NCBI GenBank assembly: GCA_015232335.1 | Contig: JADFZV010000001.1 | Coordinates: forward strand, 226,813-290,812 | Reading direction: 5' to 3' | DNA from: Alphaproteobacteria bacterium | Lineage (GTDB): Bacteria > Pseudomonadota > Alphaproteobacteria > Rhodospirillales > WMHbin7 | DNA length: 64,000 nt | In this document: positions 36,398-47,323 of the stretch, piece after piece | Position numbering within the stretch: the first letter of the stretch is position 1 | Layout: the number at the start of each line of letters is the position of its first letter | The notes under the pieces: model-generated | What the model saw: the letters and a program-made list of their open reading frames with translations, nothing else | Database searches by the model: none | Told to the model about the DNA's origin: nothing | Translations under genes and position numbers: made by a program

Positions 36398-37006
36398 TCA
36401 CTTGACCGCTTGCGTCTGATTGCCCAGAAGGGCGCCCAGACGGGCTAACTCGATTTTCAGCCGCCTTGCCAAACCACCCGGCAAAACGGCCACATGCACA
36501 ACATGCTCGCGCCCCAGGGCCTGACCCAATTCGGTCCCCGAAAGCCACATGACCGGCGCCAGATCGGGCATCTTGCCCGCTAGCTTGCGCCTGCCGTCCG
36601 GGGCACCATCGCTGGCCTCCAGATGAAGCGCCACCGACTGCTTGACCAGGGCATCGCGGACCTGATCAAAGCCCGCCACAACCTGCCCTGCCCCGCGCGC
36701 CAGCCCCAGAATTTCCAGGCAGCGCTTTTTGGCCAAATCCAAAAGCCGTTCGGCCAGATCGGGCGGCACGGCGACCTTTTGCCGGGCGGCCTTGGCGAAC
36801 AAGCCCTTGGTCAGGGCCGTATTTACCATATCCCTTTCGGGGCTCAACCACAAACCCCGGCCCGGCAGCTTGGCCGCCAGATCGGGCACCAACACGCCAT
36901 CGGGCGAAACGGCGAAGCGGATCATCTCCACCTTGGGCCGGATTTGCCCGCTGGCCAGACAGCGGCGCATCGGTCCAGAGGTGGGAGCGTCATCTTCCTC
37001 TTCCAC
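36398..37006 (-). CDS. YlxR/RnpM-type RNA-binding protein with L7Ae-like domain
   Basis: 202 residues. The first 85 form the DUF448/YlxR domain ([39 protein letters not shown]); the rest is an L7Ae/L30e-like fold ([24 protein letters not shown]). This fusion is standard between nusA and infB in alphaproteobacteria. A role in RNase P modulation or ribosome maturation is known for YlxR homologs; here it is inferred. Spacing 15 bp from nusA and 17 bp to infB. Confidence 0.9.
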   Translation of the reverse strand: MEEEDDAPTSGPMRRCLASGQIRPKVEMIRFAVSPDGVLVPDLAAKLPGRGLWLSPERDMVNTALTKGLFAKAARQKVAVPPDLAERLLDLAKKRCLEILGLARGAGQVVAGFDQVRDALVKQSVALHLEASDGAPDGRRKLAGKMPDLAPVMWLSGTELGQALGREHVVHVAVLPGGLARRLKIELARLGALLGNQTQAVK

Positions 37007-37021
37007 CCGGATTACTCCCGG

Positions 37022-38536
37022 CTACTTCGCCTCGTCCTCGAACCAGTGGGCCCTGGCCTTCATGATGATGGCGTTGGCCTCTTCCTCGTTCATGGCATCG
37101 GCGCCCACGACTTCGATCAACTCGTCCGAAGCCAGATCGGCCAGATCATCCAGCGATTTCACGCCTTTTTCGCCCAAGGCCACCAGCATGCAGGGTGAAA
37201 TACCCTCGATGGCGGCGATTTCGTCGGCAACACCCAGGCCCTTGCGCTTTTCGTCGAACTGGGCGTCGCGGGTCTCGATGAAGCCCTTGGCGCGGTTTTG
37301 TAGCTCCTCGCCCACGGTCTCGTCGAAGCCTTCGATCGAGGCCAGATCGTCCAGCGGCACGAAAGCCACTTCCTCGACCGAGGTGAAGCCCTCGGTGACC
37401 AGCAAATGGGCGATCACGTCATCGACATCCAAGGCGTCGATGAAAAGCTGCGAGCGGGTGCGGAACTCTTCCTGGCGCCGCTCGGATTCCTCGGCCTCGG
37501 TCAGAATATCGATATCCCAGCCGGTCAACTGGCTGGCCAGACGCACATTCTGTCCGCGCCTGCCGATGGCAAGGCTCAGTTGGTCGTCAGGCACCACCAC
37601 TTCCATGCGGTTCTGCTCTTCGTCCAGCACGACCTTGGCGACTTCGGCCGGGGCCAGCGCATTGACCACGAAAGTGGCGGGGTCCTGCGACCAGGGAATG
37701 ATGTCGATCTTCTCGCCCTGCAACTCGGCCACCACGGCCTGCACGCGCGAGCCCTTCATGCCGACGCAAGCGCCCACGGGATCGATGCCGTGATCGTTGG
37801 ACAGCACGGCGATCTTGGCCCTGGAGCCCGGATCGCGGGCCACCGACTTGATCTCGATGATGCCGTCATAGATTTCCGGCACTTCCTGGCCGAACAGCTT
37901 GGACATGAATTGCGTGGCGGTGCGCGACAGGAAAATCTGCGGACCCCGGACTTCCTTGCGCACGTCCACGATATAGGCGCGCACCCGGTCGCCCACGCGG
38001 AAGTTCTCGCGAGGAATCAGCTCGTCTCGGCGCAACAGCCCCTCGGCCCGGCCCAGATCGACCACCACATTGCCGAATTCGACGCGCTTGACCAGCCCGT
38101 TCGAAATGTCGCCGATGCGGTCCTTGTATTCGTTGAACTGGCGCTCGCGCTCGGCGTCACGCACACGCTGCACGATCACCTGCTTGGCGGTCTGGGCCGC
38201 GATGCGGCCGAAATCGATGGGGGGCAGGGGGTCGATCAAAAGCTCGCCCAATTCGGCGTCGGGCTTTTTGCGTCGGGCCTGGTCCAACGTCGCCTGTGTC
38301 GCTTCGTTCTCGACGATTTCCACCACCTCGATCACGCGGGTGAGCTGAATCTCGCCGGTCTTGCGGTCGATATGGGCGCGGATGTCGTGTTCGTGGCCAT
38401 ATTTGGAGCGCCCGGCTTTTTGAATGGCCTGCTCCATGGCGATGAGGACCTCCTCGCGATCAATATTCTTGTCGCGGGCGACGGCGTCAGCCACCTGAAG
38501 AAGTTCGGGGCGGGGAAGTGCTGCGGTGCGTTCCAT
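37022..38536 (-). CDS. nusA: Transcription termination/antitermination protein NusA
   Basis: 504 residues. N-terminal RNA-polymerase-binding domain (about 1-125), S1 domain (about 130-195), two KH domains (about 200-340; [15 protein letters not shown] and [19 protein letters not shown]) and C-terminal helix-hairpin-helix repeats ([33 protein letters not shown]). It controls pausing, termination and antitermination. It lies 11 bp after rimP; its product may act on the leader hairpin of its own operon. Confidence 0.97.
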   Translation of the reverse strand: MERTAALPRPELLQVADAVARDKNIDREEVLIAMEQAIQKAGRSKYGHEHDIRAHIDRKTGEIQLTRVIEVVEIVENEATQATLDQARRKKPDAELGELLIDPLPPIDFGRIAAQTAKQVIVQRVRDAERERQFNEYKDRIGDISNGLVKRVEFGNVVVDLGRAEGLLRRDELIPRENFRVGDRVRAYIVDVRKEVRGPQIFLSRTATQFMSKLFGQEVPEIYDGIIEIKSVARDPGSRAKIAVLSNDHGIDPVGACVGMKGSRVQAVVAELQGEKIDIIPWSQDPATFVVNALAPAEVAKVVLDEEQNRMEVVVPDDQLSLAIGRRGQNVRLASQLTGWDIDILTEAEESERRQEEFRTRSQLFIDALDVDDVIAHLLVTEGFTSVEEVAFVPLDDLASIEGFDETVGEELQNRAKGFIETRDAQFDEKRKGLGVADEIAAIEGISPCMLVALGEKGVKSLDDLADLASDELIEVVGADAMNEEEANAIIMKARAHWFEDEAK

Positions 38537-38547
38537 GGTCGTGACAA

Positions 38548-39042
38548 CTATCCCTGTTGTTGCATGGTGTGTTTGATAAGCGTGTCGGTCAGCACCAGCT
38601 TGGCTTTCGTCAACGCGGTGATGGGCAGGCGAAATTCGATACCTGCCTCGTCTTTCAGTTTGACCTCTTCTCCCTCAAGGCCCAGGAGAAGGCCCTTGAA
38701 GCGTTTGCGGCCATCGACGGGCTGGCGGGTTTCCAGGCGGGCCTCGAAACCGGCCCAGCGCTCGAAATCCTTGGGCCGGACCAGCGGGCGGTCGATGCCG
38801 GGCGAGCTGACTTCCAGCACATAGGCCCCCGAAATGGGGTCGGCGACGTCCAGAATCGGCGAAAGGGCCCGGCTGATCGCGGTGCAGTCCTCGATGGTCA
38901 TAGCTACCCCGTCGATCCGCTCGGCCATCACCTGAAGCGTGGCGCGCTGGGCGGCCCCGTTCACCTGCACGCGCACGAGATCGTAGCCCAGGGACTTCAA
39001 GGGCTCTTCGATGATCTGGGCGACGGCGATTTCCTGACTCAA
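38548..39042 (-). CDS. rimP: Ribosome maturation factor RimP
   Basis: 164 residues if translation starts at TTG 39042 (LSQEIAVAQIIEEPLKSLGYDL), which has AGGAAC six bases before it; the ATG at 39213 in the track would add 57 residues crossing a terminator-like hairpin and is unlikely. The protein helps 30S assembly. ISRALSPILDVADPISGAYVLEVSSPGIDRPLV is the family signature. First gene of the nusA-infB cluster. Confidence 0.9.
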   Translation of the reverse strand: MSQEIAVAQIIEEPLKSLGYDLVRVQVNGAAQRATLQVMAERIDGVAMTIEDCTAISRALSPILDVADPISGAYVLEVSSPGIDRPLVRPKDFERWAGFEARLETRQPVDGRKRFKGLLLGLEGEEVKLKDEAGIEFRLPITALTKAKLVLTDTLIKHTMQQQG

Positions 39043-39065
39043 ACCGGTTCCTAACGTCTGGGCAC

Positions 39066-39120
39066 AAAAAAAGGCGGGCCGGTGGCCCACCCCATCAAGC
39101 TCCCATCCAGCGGATGGGTT
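39066..39120 (-). terminator. Terminator-like attenuator in the rimP-nusA leader
   Basis: On the minus strand GGTGGGCC-ACC-GGCCCGCC forms an 8-bp GC-rich stem followed directly by TTTTTTT, an intrinsic terminator located 24 bp before the rimP TTG. Just upstream, CCCATCC-GCT-GGATGGG forms a second perfect 7-bp hairpin. As no gene on this strand lies upstream, the terminator must sit in the leader of the rimP operon and probably acts as an attenuator. Confidence 0.75.
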
Positions 39121-39300
39121 ATGGAATAGTGAGGCGTATATAGCAGGGAAGGGGGGGCAGGGCAAGACGGATTTGAAGTATTGCACAATTGACAATTGGG
39201 GGTGAAAAACCACCAGAAAGCAGCTATATCAGCCCTCGGAATCATTAACTTGAGTTTAATTTGATTCAAGGACACTAGATGTAGCGAGGGGAGTGCAGAG

Positions 39301-39819
39301 ATGTCGAAAGTTTTCACCATCGGCTACGAAGGGTCGACCCTAGAAGACTTCATAGAAACTTTGCTGCTGGCAAATATCAGAACCCTAATTGACGTAAGAG
39401 AGCTCCCTATTTCCCGTCGCCCTGGCTTTGCCAAGAAAGCACTTTCAGGGGCCCTTGAAAAAGTCGGCATAAGTTACGTTCATTTAAAAGGGTTGGGTGA
39501 CCCAAAAGCGGGTCGGGATGCTGCAAGGGCGAATGATTTTGAAGAATTTCTAAGAATTTTTACTAAGCACCTGAGAACACCCACCGCGAGATGCGATATC
39601 GGCGAAGCTGCCAAAATTATGGCACGAGGCGGAGCTTGCTTAATGTGCTACGAGAGAGACCCCTTGTCATGCCACCGTAAGTTGGTGGCTGAGGAAATTT
39701 GTGCTACCCTTCCCTCTCAGATTAGGCATCTGGGGGTGAAAAATGGTCTTGCAGCCTCACGGGAAAAAACTAAAAGAAAGGGTGATCGTGCTTGTCAAGG
39801 CCTTGCCGCATGCGGGTAG
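39301..39819 (+). CDS. DUF488-family protein
   Basis: 172 residues. VFTIGYEGSTLEDFIETL, LIDVRELPISRRPGFAKKAL and the C-terminal MCYERDPLSCHRKLVAEEI are the hallmarks of DUF488, with a conserved Arg and a CX8CH motif suggesting a catalytic or metal-binding centre. Biochemical function unknown. Codon usage is AT-richer than in flanking genes, and the downstream gene overlaps it by 77 bp. Members are often found in variable regions and near defence genes. Confidence 0.88.
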   Translation: MSKVFTIGYEGSTLEDFIETLLLANIRTLIDVRELPISRRPGFAKKALSGALEKVGISYVHLKGLGDPKAGRDAARANDFEEFLRIFTKHLRTPTARCDIGEAAKIMARGGACLMCYERDPLSCHRKLVAEEICATLPSQIRHLGVKNGLAASREKTKRKGDRACQGLAACG

Positions 39820-40516
39820 GAAGCATGGCGAAACCGTATGTTGCGCAGGGGTGACGGAGCAAGGTGAGTGGCGGCGTCAATTCCCTATTCACTTCAGAAG
39901 GCTACAAAGCAGGTTTTCTCGTTGGGACATCATTGAGTACGAGTATCGTTTTCCAGAAAGCGACAAGCGACAAGAAAGCCGTCGCGTCCAAGAAGATACG
40001 ATCCAGGTAATTCGTAAAATTCCGTCAAAAGAACGAGCGACATTTCTTGCCTCTGTGGTTGTTCGGTCAACTGAAATCGCAGCAGCAAGAGGGCAGACAC
40101 TGGCTTTGATTCGCCCCAAGAAGCTTCAATTCAAACCTAAAAAGAAAACGCCAGAAGAGCTTTCCGCTGAGCAGGTAGCATATCGCGAGGCTGCGAGTCA
40201 GGGGTCTTTTTTCGATAAAGAATTAGCTGAGCTTCAGCCTTGTCCATACGCCTTCAAATTCGTTTATGAAGATGAACTGGGCTGCTCTCGCACATCAACC
40301 TGCGATGATTGGGAAACGGCAGCAATGTTCTTTCGCTTTGAGAAAGAATACGGCGAGCAAAAAACACTTCAGATGATGCAGAAAACATTTGAAGTCGACT
40401 ACCCAGCCAAAGGCATGGCATTTGCGATGGGGGTTCATTCACAATACCCAAAAACATGGTTGCTTGTTGGTGTGCTTAGGCTTGACGATACGCCCCAAGC
40501 ATCCCTTGACCTATAA
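39743..40516 (+). CDS. DUF488-associated protein of unknown function
   Basis: 257 residues. The N-terminus KERVIVLVKALPHAGRKHGETVCCAGVTEQGEWRR suggests a small beta-barrel-like domain; a basic middle (RPKKLQFKPKKKTPEEL) and a C-terminal part FVYEDELGCSRTSTCDDWETAAMFF follow. I do not recognise a named family. It starts inside the DUF488 gene in another frame, implying translational coupling, and shares its AT-rich composition, so both were likely acquired together. Confidence 0.8.
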   Translation: MVLQPHGKKLKERVIVLVKALPHAGRKHGETVCCAGVTEQGEWRRQFPIHFRRLQSRFSRWDIIEYEYRFPESDKRQESRRVQEDTIQVIRKIPSKERATFLASVVVRSTEIAAARGQTLALIRPKKLQFKPKKKTPEELSAEQVAYREAASQGSFFDKELAELQPCPYAFKFVYEDELGCSRTSTCDDWETAAMFFRFEKEYGEQKTLQMMQKTFEVDYPAKGMAFAMGVHSQYPKTWLLVGVLRLDDTPQASLDL

Positions 40517-40719
40517 TGTACAGCCCCCTCAGATTGTACCCATGACACCGCTTCTGAAACAACATCATCAGTAACATTTTGAACCGTCAATTTAGTGCTA
40601 TTTGCACTTGTTTGATCTGAGGAAATAACTGAATTTTCAACAACTGCCTGTCCTTGCCGAAGCGAAAAATGGCGGCACTTTGCCTTTGATATATCAAGAA
40701 TTCCTACTCACACAAGCGC

Positions 40720-41271
40720 TCAACCCATCATCCCCAGCCCCAGCACCTTGTCCTCCAGCACGGCAAAGCGCCTGGGGTCGAACATCTGATAGTGCCACCA
40801 TTCCTTGCTATAGAAATCCCAGCCTGCGGCACTCATCAAACCAAGCAGTATCAATCGGTTGCGTTGGGCATCGGGCGGGATTTCCAGATTCGCGTGGTGC
40901 GAAAGCGGCGTGAAGGCATCAAACGGTGTGCCCATATCCAGTTCAACCCCCGAAGCCGCATCGACCAGCGTCAGATCGAGGGCCACCCCCCTTGAATGGG
41001 CCGAGCCCCGTCTGGGATCGGCCAGAAAATCGGGATCAGGCGTGTGGTTCCAGAGCACCCACTGGGCCTCGGACGGCCTGAAGGCGTCGAAAATCTTGAG
41101 CCTGAAGCCCAGCGGGCGGGCCAGAGCGATGGCCTTCTCGAACAAAGGCAAGGCTTCCGTCAACAGATAAGCGGCAGGCCTGGCATAGACCGCTTGGCCG
41201 GTGAAATTGCCGGGCGTGGCATAGGCGATCTCGAAATCGACGTCATAGGGGGCAAGGTCGGTCAGCGGCAT
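40720..41271 (-). CDS. ddpX: D-alanyl-D-alanine dipeptidase (VanX/DdpX family)
   Basis: 183 residues. Zinc dipeptidase hydrolysing D-Ala-D-Ala; in non-resistant bacteria it is used for peptidoglycan-fragment turnover. The zinc motif SXHXXGXAXD appears as SAHSRGVALD, with the second motif KEWWHYQ and an upstream FDAFRPSEAQ arginine. No signal peptide, and no vanA/vanH neighbours, so a catabolic rather than resistance role is likely. Confidence 0.92.
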   Translation of the reverse strand: MPLTDLAPYDVDFEIAYATPGNFTGQAVYARPAAYLLTEALPLFEKAIALARPLGFRLKIFDAFRPSEAQWVLWNHTPDPDFLADPRRGSAHSRGVALDLTLVDAASGVELDMGTPFDAFTPLSHHANLEIPPDAQRNRLILLGLMSAAGWDFYSKEWWHYQMFDPRRFAVLEDKVLGLGMMG

Positions 41272-41318
41272 GAAACACCCGATGGATTAAGCGACAGGTC
41301 TTCTTTATATCAAAGCCC

Positions 41319-41990
41319 ATGAGAATTCTCGCCCTCGATGCTTCCAGCCATGCCTGTTCCGCCGCCTTGATCGAGGATGGCCGGGTGGTGGCGCATCGCC
41401 TAAATCTTCAGGAGCGCGGCCAGGCCGAGGCGCTGATTCCCCTGGTGGCCGAGGTTTTGGCTGAGGCCGGGCTGGCCTGTTCGGATGCCGATATGATCGC
41501 GGCGTCGGTGGGGCCGGGCTCGTTTACGGGGCTGCGCATCGGGCTGGCCGCCGCCCGGGGCCTCTGCCTGGCCACCGGCAAGCCCTTTGCCGGAATCAGC
41601 AGCTTTGAGGCTTTGGCCCGTGCGGCACCCGAGGCAGAGCGACTGGGGCGCATCGTCCTGGCCTGCGTTGATGCCAAGCGGGCGGAAATTTTCGTGCAAT
41701 GTCTGGATGAGTCTCTCAACGCCTTGAATGAGCCGCAGGCCTTGTTGGCTGAGGAGGTTCCTAGCCACCTGCCCCAAGGCCCCCTGCTGGTGGCGGGCGA
41801 CGGAGCCGCCACCTTGAAGGACATTCTGAGCCAGCGACCTGATGCGCTGTTCAGTTCGGCTCCGCCCCATCTGGACGCTGTCTGGGTGGGCATGGCGGCT
41901 TTCGAGCGGCTGGCCGAGGGCAGGCCGGTTCTGCCCCCGGCACCTCTCTATCTGCGCGCACCCGACGTGACCATCTCAAAGAAGCAGTAA
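41319..41990 (+). CDS. tsaB: tRNA t6A biosynthesis protein TsaB
   Basis: 223 residues. Partner of TsaD in threonylcarbamoyladenosine formation at tRNA position 37. MRILALDASSHACSAALIEDG, RGQAEALIPLVAEVL and VGPGSFTGLRIGLAAARGL match the ASKHA-fold family. The 3' end overlaps the convergent cytochrome gene by 15 bp. tsaB often precedes rimI; here it does not. Confidence 0.95.
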   Translation: MRILALDASSHACSAALIEDGRVVAHRLNLQERGQAEALIPLVAEVLAEAGLACSDADMIAASVGPGSFTGLRIGLAAARGLCLATGKPFAGISSFEALARAAPEAERLGRIVLACVDAKRAEIFVQCLDESLNALNEPQALLAEEVPSHLPQGPLLVAGDGAATLKDILSQRPDALFSSAPPHLDAVWVGMAAFERLAEGRPVLPPAPLYLRAPDVTISKKQ

Positions 41991-42650
41991 TCCCCAAACC
42001 GCCAGGGCGGCCAGCGCCAGAATAGCCAAGGCCAGCAGCGGATGACCCATCTTAGCCCGATGCCCTGCCAGGCTTTCCGGCAGGGCCTTCCAGCCGGTGA
42101 TCATGGGCCTGATCAGATTGTCCTTCTTGACCACGAGATAGAACAGCGCCGCTCCGATATGCATTGCCACCAGGCCCAGAAGCCCCTTGAAGAGCAGGCT
42201 GTGCCAAGCCCTGGCCGCATCGCTGGCGGATTTGGAAACAAATTTGGATAATGGGGCTTCGAAGGCAATGTCGTCATTGCCGAACAGCCCCAGCGTGGCA
42301 TGGATCAGCAGGGCGGCCAAAAGGGCCAGCACCATTAATCCACCCAAGGGGTTGTGACCGATCGACAGAGGATGGCCGCCCCCAAGCAATTCGCGCAGAT
42401 AGGTCAGCGCTGCCTTGGGCCCCTTAACGAAATCGGCGAAGCGGGCATGGGTGCCGCCCACAAAGCCCCAGATCAGGCGAAAGAGCAGCAGGGCCAGAAT
42501 GGACAGGCCCGAAAGCTGATGCAGGCTCATCGGCCCCTTTTTAGCGGCGATGACGCTGATGACCACCAAAAGGACCAGCGCCCAATGAAACAGGCGGGTC
42601 GGCAAATCCCAGACCCGTACATGCACCTTGCGTTCGGCTTCGTGTGTCAT
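41976..42650 (-). CDS. Cytochrome b561-type membrane protein
   Basis: 224 residues with about five hydrophobic segments. VRVWDLPTRLFHWALVLLVV near the N-terminus is the typical entry of the Ni-Fe hydrogenase-type cytochrome b / b561 family, and histidines in LHQLSGLSILA, LLIHATLGL and VAMHIGAALF are candidate haem b ligands. It probably transfers electrons between a periplasmic donor and quinone, or forms the membrane subunit for a cytochrome c partner. No partner gene is adjacent. Confidence 0.9.
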   Translation of the reverse strand: MTHEAERKVHVRVWDLPTRLFHWALVLLVVISVIAAKKGPMSLHQLSGLSILALLLFRLIWGFVGGTHARFADFVKGPKAALTYLRELLGGGHPLSIGHNPLGGLMVLALLAALLIHATLGLFGNDDIAFEAPLSKFVSKSASDAARAWHSLLFKGLLGLVAMHIGAALFYLVVKKDNLIRPMITGWKALPESLAGHRAKMGHPLLALAILALAALAVWGLLLL

Positions 42651-42732
42651 AAGGGCTTATAAACAACGGCTTTGGATCTAGGTCAACACCCCCGGTTGAC
42701 GCCATGGCAGCAGGGTGCCAAAGTCGGGCCAT

Positions 42733-44645
<1,913 letters not shown>

Positions 44646-44716
44646 CACTCTTGCGTCCGGCTGTCGGGGGGGCTATCTTCTGCCCCCTTGATCCCGTGTA
44701 AGTTCCAAAGACATCC

Positions 44717-45679
44717 GTGAAACGCCCCCTTCTCATCGCCCTGTTCGGACTGGCCGGAACCGTGGCTGCCGTTGTGCTGGCCCTGTTCTGGTCGCCGGTC
44801 GAAGAGACGCTGCCGATTCCAGGCGTCACCGAACCGCCGCAATTCCTGAAACCGCCAACACCGCTGGAACCCAGCCAGATCAAGCCGCAGACCATGGGCG
44901 ACCAACCTCAGGAAGCGGCCAGCCAGCCCCCGGTCTTCGATGTCGTGCGCATTAATCCCAAGGGCGATACGCTGATCGCCGGGCGCGCAGCGCCGGGCTC
45001 CGAAGTGACCCTCCTGGATGGAACCAAGGAAATCGGCAAGGTCGTGACGGACGGGCGCGGCGAGTGGGTCTTCGTGCCCACGGGGCCTTTGGCTCCCGGT
45101 GCCAGGCGCTTGAAACTGCGCTCGAAATCGGTCGAGGGGGTCATTCAGGAATCGACCTCCATGGCCGAAATGGTGGTGCCGACGCGCGAGGCGACAAGCC
45201 CCACTGCCGCAGGGGCCGATCTGGGGCGGGGCAATCTGTCGATCGATCTCGTCGAAGACGAAAAAACGGGTCATCTGTCCCTCTCGGGCAAGGCCAGCGC
45301 CAAGGGATTGTTGCAGATTTTTCTCGACAACCGCCTTTTGGGCCGCGTCGAGGCCGATGCCAAGGGACACTGGGTGCTGAAAGCGCCGGTTACGGTCAAT
45401 GACAGCAAGATGCATGTCTTTCGGGCCGATGAACTGGCGGTCGAGGGCAGGGTGCAGGCCCGCGTCGAATTGCCCTATCTGCGCGAGGAATTGGTTGGAG
45501 AATTCGTGCGGCCCAATGTGCTGGTGGTCAAGCCCGGCCAGTCGCTGGCCGACATCGCCAAGGAATTCTACGGCAACGAGGCCGCCGCCAAGGCCATCTT
45601 CGATGCCAACAAGAACCAGTTGCGCACACCTGACTCGCTTTTCCCGGGGCAACTGATCTTCCTGCCGACCTTGCCTTAA
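44717..45679 (+). CDS. Membrane-anchored LysM protein with Ig-like repeats
   Basis: 320 residues starting at GTG. Residues about 5-27 are a membrane anchor or signal; a Pro-rich linker (about 30-75) follows, then two Ig-like beta domains (GDTLIAGRAAPGSEVTLLDG and LSLSGKASAKGLLQIFLDN, each ending in GEWVF or GHWVL), and a C-terminal LysM domain (VVKPGQSLADIAKEFYGN to LFPGQLIFLP). LysM should bind peptidoglycan, so this is a periplasmic cell-wall-attached protein. Partners unknown. The ribosome site is weak. Confidence 0.88.
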   Translation: MKRPLLIALFGLAGTVAAVVLALFWSPVEETLPIPGVTEPPQFLKPPTPLEPSQIKPQTMGDQPQEAASQPPVFDVVRINPKGDTLIAGRAAPGSEVTLLDGTKEIGKVVTDGRGEWVFVPTGPLAPGARRLKLRSKSVEGVIQESTSMAEMVVPTREATSPTAAGADLGRGNLSIDLVEDEKTGHLSLSGKASAKGLLQIFLDNRLLGRVEADAKGHWVLKAPVTVNDSKMHVFRADELAVEGRVQARVELPYLREELVGEFVRPNVLVVKPGQSLADIAKEFYGNEAAAKAIFDANKNQLRTPDSLFPGQLIFLPTLP

Positions 45680-45711
45680 TGGGGCGCCGACAAGGGGCCT
45701 GCTTGCCATGC

Positions 45712-45728
45712 ATACGGTAATGCCGTAT
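45712..45728. promoter_or_regulatory. Operator-like palindrome before the antitoxin locus
   Basis: ATACGG-TAATG-CCGTAT has perfect six-base arms and ends 11 bp before the toxin-remnant ATG. Such a site is the expected target of the XRE-type antitoxin encoded downstream. Confidence 0.6.
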
Positions 45729-45739
45729 AGTTCTTCTCC

Positions 45740-45844
45740 ATGAAATCAGAATTCGATCCTGAAAAGGATGCGGCCAACCGCATCATCAGTGTGAGAAAAG
45801 CCAATGACCGCGAGACGAACCGCTATCACAAAACGCCACGCTGA
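45740..45844 (+). pseudogene. BrnT-type toxin remnant with internal deletion
   Basis: A 34-residue ORF reading MKSEFDPEKDAANRIIS then VRKANDRETNRYHKTPR. The first 13 residues resemble the start of BrnT toxins (F-DPxKxAAN) and the rest resembles the BrnT C-terminus (RIISxRKANxRExxRY), while the roughly 50-residue core is absent. An in-frame deletion therefore seems to have removed the catalytic body. It overlaps the regulator gene that follows by 41 bp, the arrangement expected of a toxin-antitoxin pair. Confidence 0.65.
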
Positions 45845-46091
45845 AGCGGACAGCGAAGCGCCTCTCACCGACGAGGAATTCGAGCGCGGCCTGGGCGCCA
45901 TGCTTGCCAGGAAAGCACGCGCCACCACCGGTCTGTCGCAAAGCGCCTTCGCCAAGCGCTTCGGCATTCCGGCAGCGACATTGCGCGATTGGGAGCAAGG
46001 TCGGCGCGCCCCAGATGGGGCGACGCAAAGCTATCTCAGGGTCATTGCGAAAATGCCGGACGCCGTGGCGAAGGCGCTGAAGGCCGCGTGA
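45804..46091 (+). CDS. XRE-family antitoxin-like regulator
   Basis: 95 residues. An N-terminal charged segment (PLTDEEFERGLGAMLARK) is followed by a helix-turn-helix (GLSQSAFAKRFGIPAATLRDWEQGRR) and a C-terminal helix (SYLRVIAKMPDAVAKALKA). This is the form of HTH antitoxins paired with HigB- or BrnT-like toxins. The gene appears intact although its toxin is deleted. A palindrome at 45712 may be its operator. Confidence 0.85.
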   Translation: MTARRTAITKRHAEADSEAPLTDEEFERGLGAMLARKARATTGLSQSAFAKRFGIPAATLRDWEQGRRAPDGATQSYLRVIAKMPDAVAKALKAA

Positions 46092-46164
46092 GGAACGTCA
46101 ACATCGCTTGAAAGGCGAAGGTGTTAGCAGACAGCCTTTTTCTGCGTCACAACAGGAGCGCTGG

Positions 46165-47211
46165 CTAATTCAAACCCGCCAGCATGGGCGCGTCGTCTTC
46201 CGCTTTCTTGATGCTTTCGAAGCCCTGCTTCATCTCGCTCATGATGAATTCGCCGCGCTTGACCGGCCCGCCCGACAGTTTCTTGGGAAACATCCGGGCC
46301 CAGGCGTTCATCTTGACGGTCAGTGCGCATAGAATGCCGCCGATCGAGGTGTGATAGCTTTCGATCAGTTCCTTCACCTTCTTGAAACGCTCGGCCGAGA
46401 TATTGGCCCACATATCCTTGGTCGAACGGTCGAAATTCTCGAAGCGCCCGGTGATGTTGGCCATCAGGCCGTTCACGCTCGATTCGATCATCTCGCAGGT
46501 TCTTAGCAGGTTGGCATCCTGCTTGAGCTGCCAGTTGTTGCGGATGTCGTACATCGAACCCAGGAAGTCCGAGATGATGGGTTCCAACTTGTCCAGGCAC
46601 TGGCGGTAATAAGACAGCGACAGGAAAATGTCGCCGTAATCTTCGATGAAGCGCGGCACGTCCGAGAGGTTAAGATGCAGCTTGTCGGCCATGCGTTGCA
46701 GATTCTGCTTGGCCTTTTGGATGTCGGGGTCGCGAAACAGCGCAATCACGTCGTCGAAGCTTTGAATGTTGACGTTCTCGTCGCCGTAGATCTCGTGAAT
46801 CAAGGGGCGCGTGAACAGGCCCATGTAACTGGTCAGTTCGGCATTCTTTTCAGGGCTTAAGCGCAAGGCTTCCGAGCTGCTGACCGAAATGCCCTGCTGG
46901 CGCAGCGAAATTCGCAAGGAATAGATGTCGTAGCTGGGCAGCAAGGCCAGCTTGCGCACGACCAGGAAATCGGGATGTATCTTATCGTCGGGCCAGCCGA
47001 ACAGCTTGGGCAGGGCCTCCACCTCGACCTGACCCGACCCCGTTCCCTCGACATTGGAGAACAACTCGACCACACTGCGCAGGCGCACATTCTTGATCAG
47101 GCGCGCCGTCCTGAGAGCCGGGGTCTCCAAGGGAATGATCCGAAGCGGCAAAATGAACAGCGAGTCCATTTCTCCGTCTTCAAGCGGCTTTAGAACCTTA
47201 TCGATACCCAC
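46165..47211 (-). CDS. Conserved-looking protein of unknown function
   Basis: 348 residues from GTG 47211; an ATG at 47169 preceded by GGAG is an alternative. No transmembrane segment or known motif was recognised. The N-terminal 140 residues are mixed alpha/beta (IRTARLIKNVRLRSVVELF-like, LPSYDIYSLRISLRQQGI); the rest is strongly helical (QKAKQNLQRMADKLHLNLSDVPRFIEDYGDI, DMWANISAERFKKVKELIESYHTSIGGILCALT). The 3' end carries an acidic tail. It stands alone on the minus strand. Comparison to family databases is needed for any assignment. Confidence 0.8.
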   Translation of the reverse strand: MGIDKVLKPLEDGEMDSLFILPLRIIPLETPALRTARLIKNVRLRSVVELFSNVEGTGSGQVEVEALPKLFGWPDDKIHPDFLVVRKLALLPSYDIYSLRISLRQQGISVSSSEALRLSPEKNAELTSYMGLFTRPLIHEIYGDENVNIQSFDDVIALFRDPDIQKAKQNLQRMADKLHLNLSDVPRFIEDYGDIFLSLSYYRQCLDKLEPIISDFLGSMYDIRNNWQLKQDANLLRTCEMIESSVNGLMANITGRFENFDRSTKDMWANISAERFKKVKELIESYHTSIGGILCALTVKMNAWARMFPKKLSGGPVKRGEFIMSEMKQGFESIKKAEDDAPMLAGLN

Positions 47212-47323
47212 CGCACTGCCCCGCAGTTACTTGCCAAAGGTTAAATTAGCATGCTGTTCATAGAGTTGCCATATATGGCACTCAAATGTTTAAATCCACG
47301 TAAAGTCGTTGGGGAGCAAGAAA

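Noticed and set aside
37406-38824. 472-residue plus-strand ORF opposite nusA and rimP
   Set aside because: It crosses two well-supported minus-strand genes and shows no domain.
40720-41271. Vancomycin-resistance vanX
   Set aside because: Family match is good, but no vanH, vanA, vanR or vanS neighbours; a cytosolic peptide-turnover DdpX role fits better in a Gram-negative.
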